This document shows positions 63,805 through 64,000 of a stretch of 64,000 nucleotides of DNA, piece after piece. The DNA is from Anaerostipes sp. (lineage in GTDB: Bacteria; Bacillota; Clostridia; Lachnospirales; Lachnospiraceae). Every line of letters begins with the position of its first letter. Within the stretch, counting starts at the first letter, position 1. Below the pieces are notes generated by a model. It saw only the letters and a list, made by a program, of their open reading frames with translations. It was not told where the DNA came from and searched no databases. Location of the stretch: the NCBI RefSeq assembly GCF_018381315.1, contig NZ_JAGZSD010000016.1:58752-122751 (forward strand), written 5' to 3'. The position numbers were made by a program, and so were the translations under genes.

Positions 63805-64000
63805 AGTTTTTCTGCACTATCTCCAGTCGGCTCTGGAAAGGCCTCCTTCCGACAGTGAAGAAAAACTTATCACTCAAAGACACCTGCTGTTCTATGCTTA
63901 TCCTTCTCCAGCAGACATTATGTCCATTTTGACCAGTTCGGAGGCCTTGCATTCGAAGGGATGTTAGTTTTTCTTCTTGAAGCAAAGATTCGGAGGCGGT
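63805..64000. repeat. Probable dispersed repeat / repeat-derived short reading frame at the right edge
   Basis: The minus strand stays open to the edge and ends at a stop near 63800. The translation includes GLRTGQNGHNVCWRRISIEQ and KFFFTVGRRPFQSRLEIVQK. I recall this phrase recurring as short hypothetical proteins in many Lachnospiraceae genomes, which would mean a repeat rather than a gene. There is no second copy in the window to prove it. Confidence 0.35.

Overview
The window is a chromosomal segment of a low-to-moderate G+C Firmicute. The order rplJ-rplL-rpoB-rpoC with an L10 leader, AGGAGG-type ribosome binding sites, TTGACA/TATAAT-type promoters, a galactitol-type PTS, and dispersed repeats of a kind I associate with Lachnospiraceae all suggest a gut clostridium of the Lachnospiraceae (an Anaerostipes- or Blautia-like genus is a guess). 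Almost every gene is on the minus strand; the single clear plus-strand gene is a regulator at 60983-62401. I saw no tRNA, rRNA, CRISPR array, insertion sequence or prophage.

Layout from left to right. (1) 1-7900: rpoC (the window holds its N-terminal two thirds), rpoB, rplL and rplJ, with a strong separate promoter for rpoBC and an L10-leader attenuator upstream of rplJ. A dispersed 147-bp structured repeat sits between that attenuator and the rplJ ribosome binding site. (2) 7895-8568: a VapD-family nuclease gene and an upstream partner, probably a toxin-antitoxin module. (3) 8711-11659: a polar amino-acid ABC transporter (binding lipoprotein, ATPase, two permeases). (4) 11957-22517: a ten-gene sugar-alcohol operon (PTS IIC, IIA and IIB, two zinc dehydrogenases, three isomerase/epimerase genes, a PfkB kinase and a class II aldolase). 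A PRD-type PTS-controlled regulator lies upstream, with three regularly spaced palindromes between it and the operon. (5) 22702-24366: an orphan oligopeptide-binding protein whose 3' end lies in a second copy of the dispersed repeat. (6) 24447-41327: one gene for a 5626-residue secreted, probably wall-anchored surface protein ending in five SdrD-B-like domains and a non-canonical sortase signal. (7) 41683-45033: dTDP-L-rhamnose synthesis (rfbA-rfbB-rfbD-rfbC), preceded by a MerR-type promoter and a MerR-methyltransferase fusion gene, then a HIT hydrolase gene.

(8) 47000-60637 is the part most likely to be an undescribed system. Seven tightly packed minus-strand genes encode a DUF6603-type protein of 914 residues, three further proteins (425, 278 and 1135 residues) of a type I have seen clustered in unrelated bacteria without a known function, two proteins with Ig-like folds, a protein carrying an intein-like Hint domain near its C-terminus, and a small acidic protein. 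None has a clear signal peptide or membrane segment. Directly upstream lies a LytTR regulator gene with an NTF2-like sensor-like domain. Between regulator and operon I find a promoter preceded by two 11-bp direct repeats spaced 21 bp, the spacing expected for LytTR binding. A divergent XRE-like regulator (60983-62401) and a MATE transporter (62437-63765) close the window, and the last ~200 bp look like another dispersed repeat.

Start sites were chosen by ribosome binding site and family length and often differ from the longest open frame (rplJ, rpoB, the binding protein at 22702, the MerR fusion, the 1135-residue protein). Family names come from reading the translations and from memory; no database search was possible.
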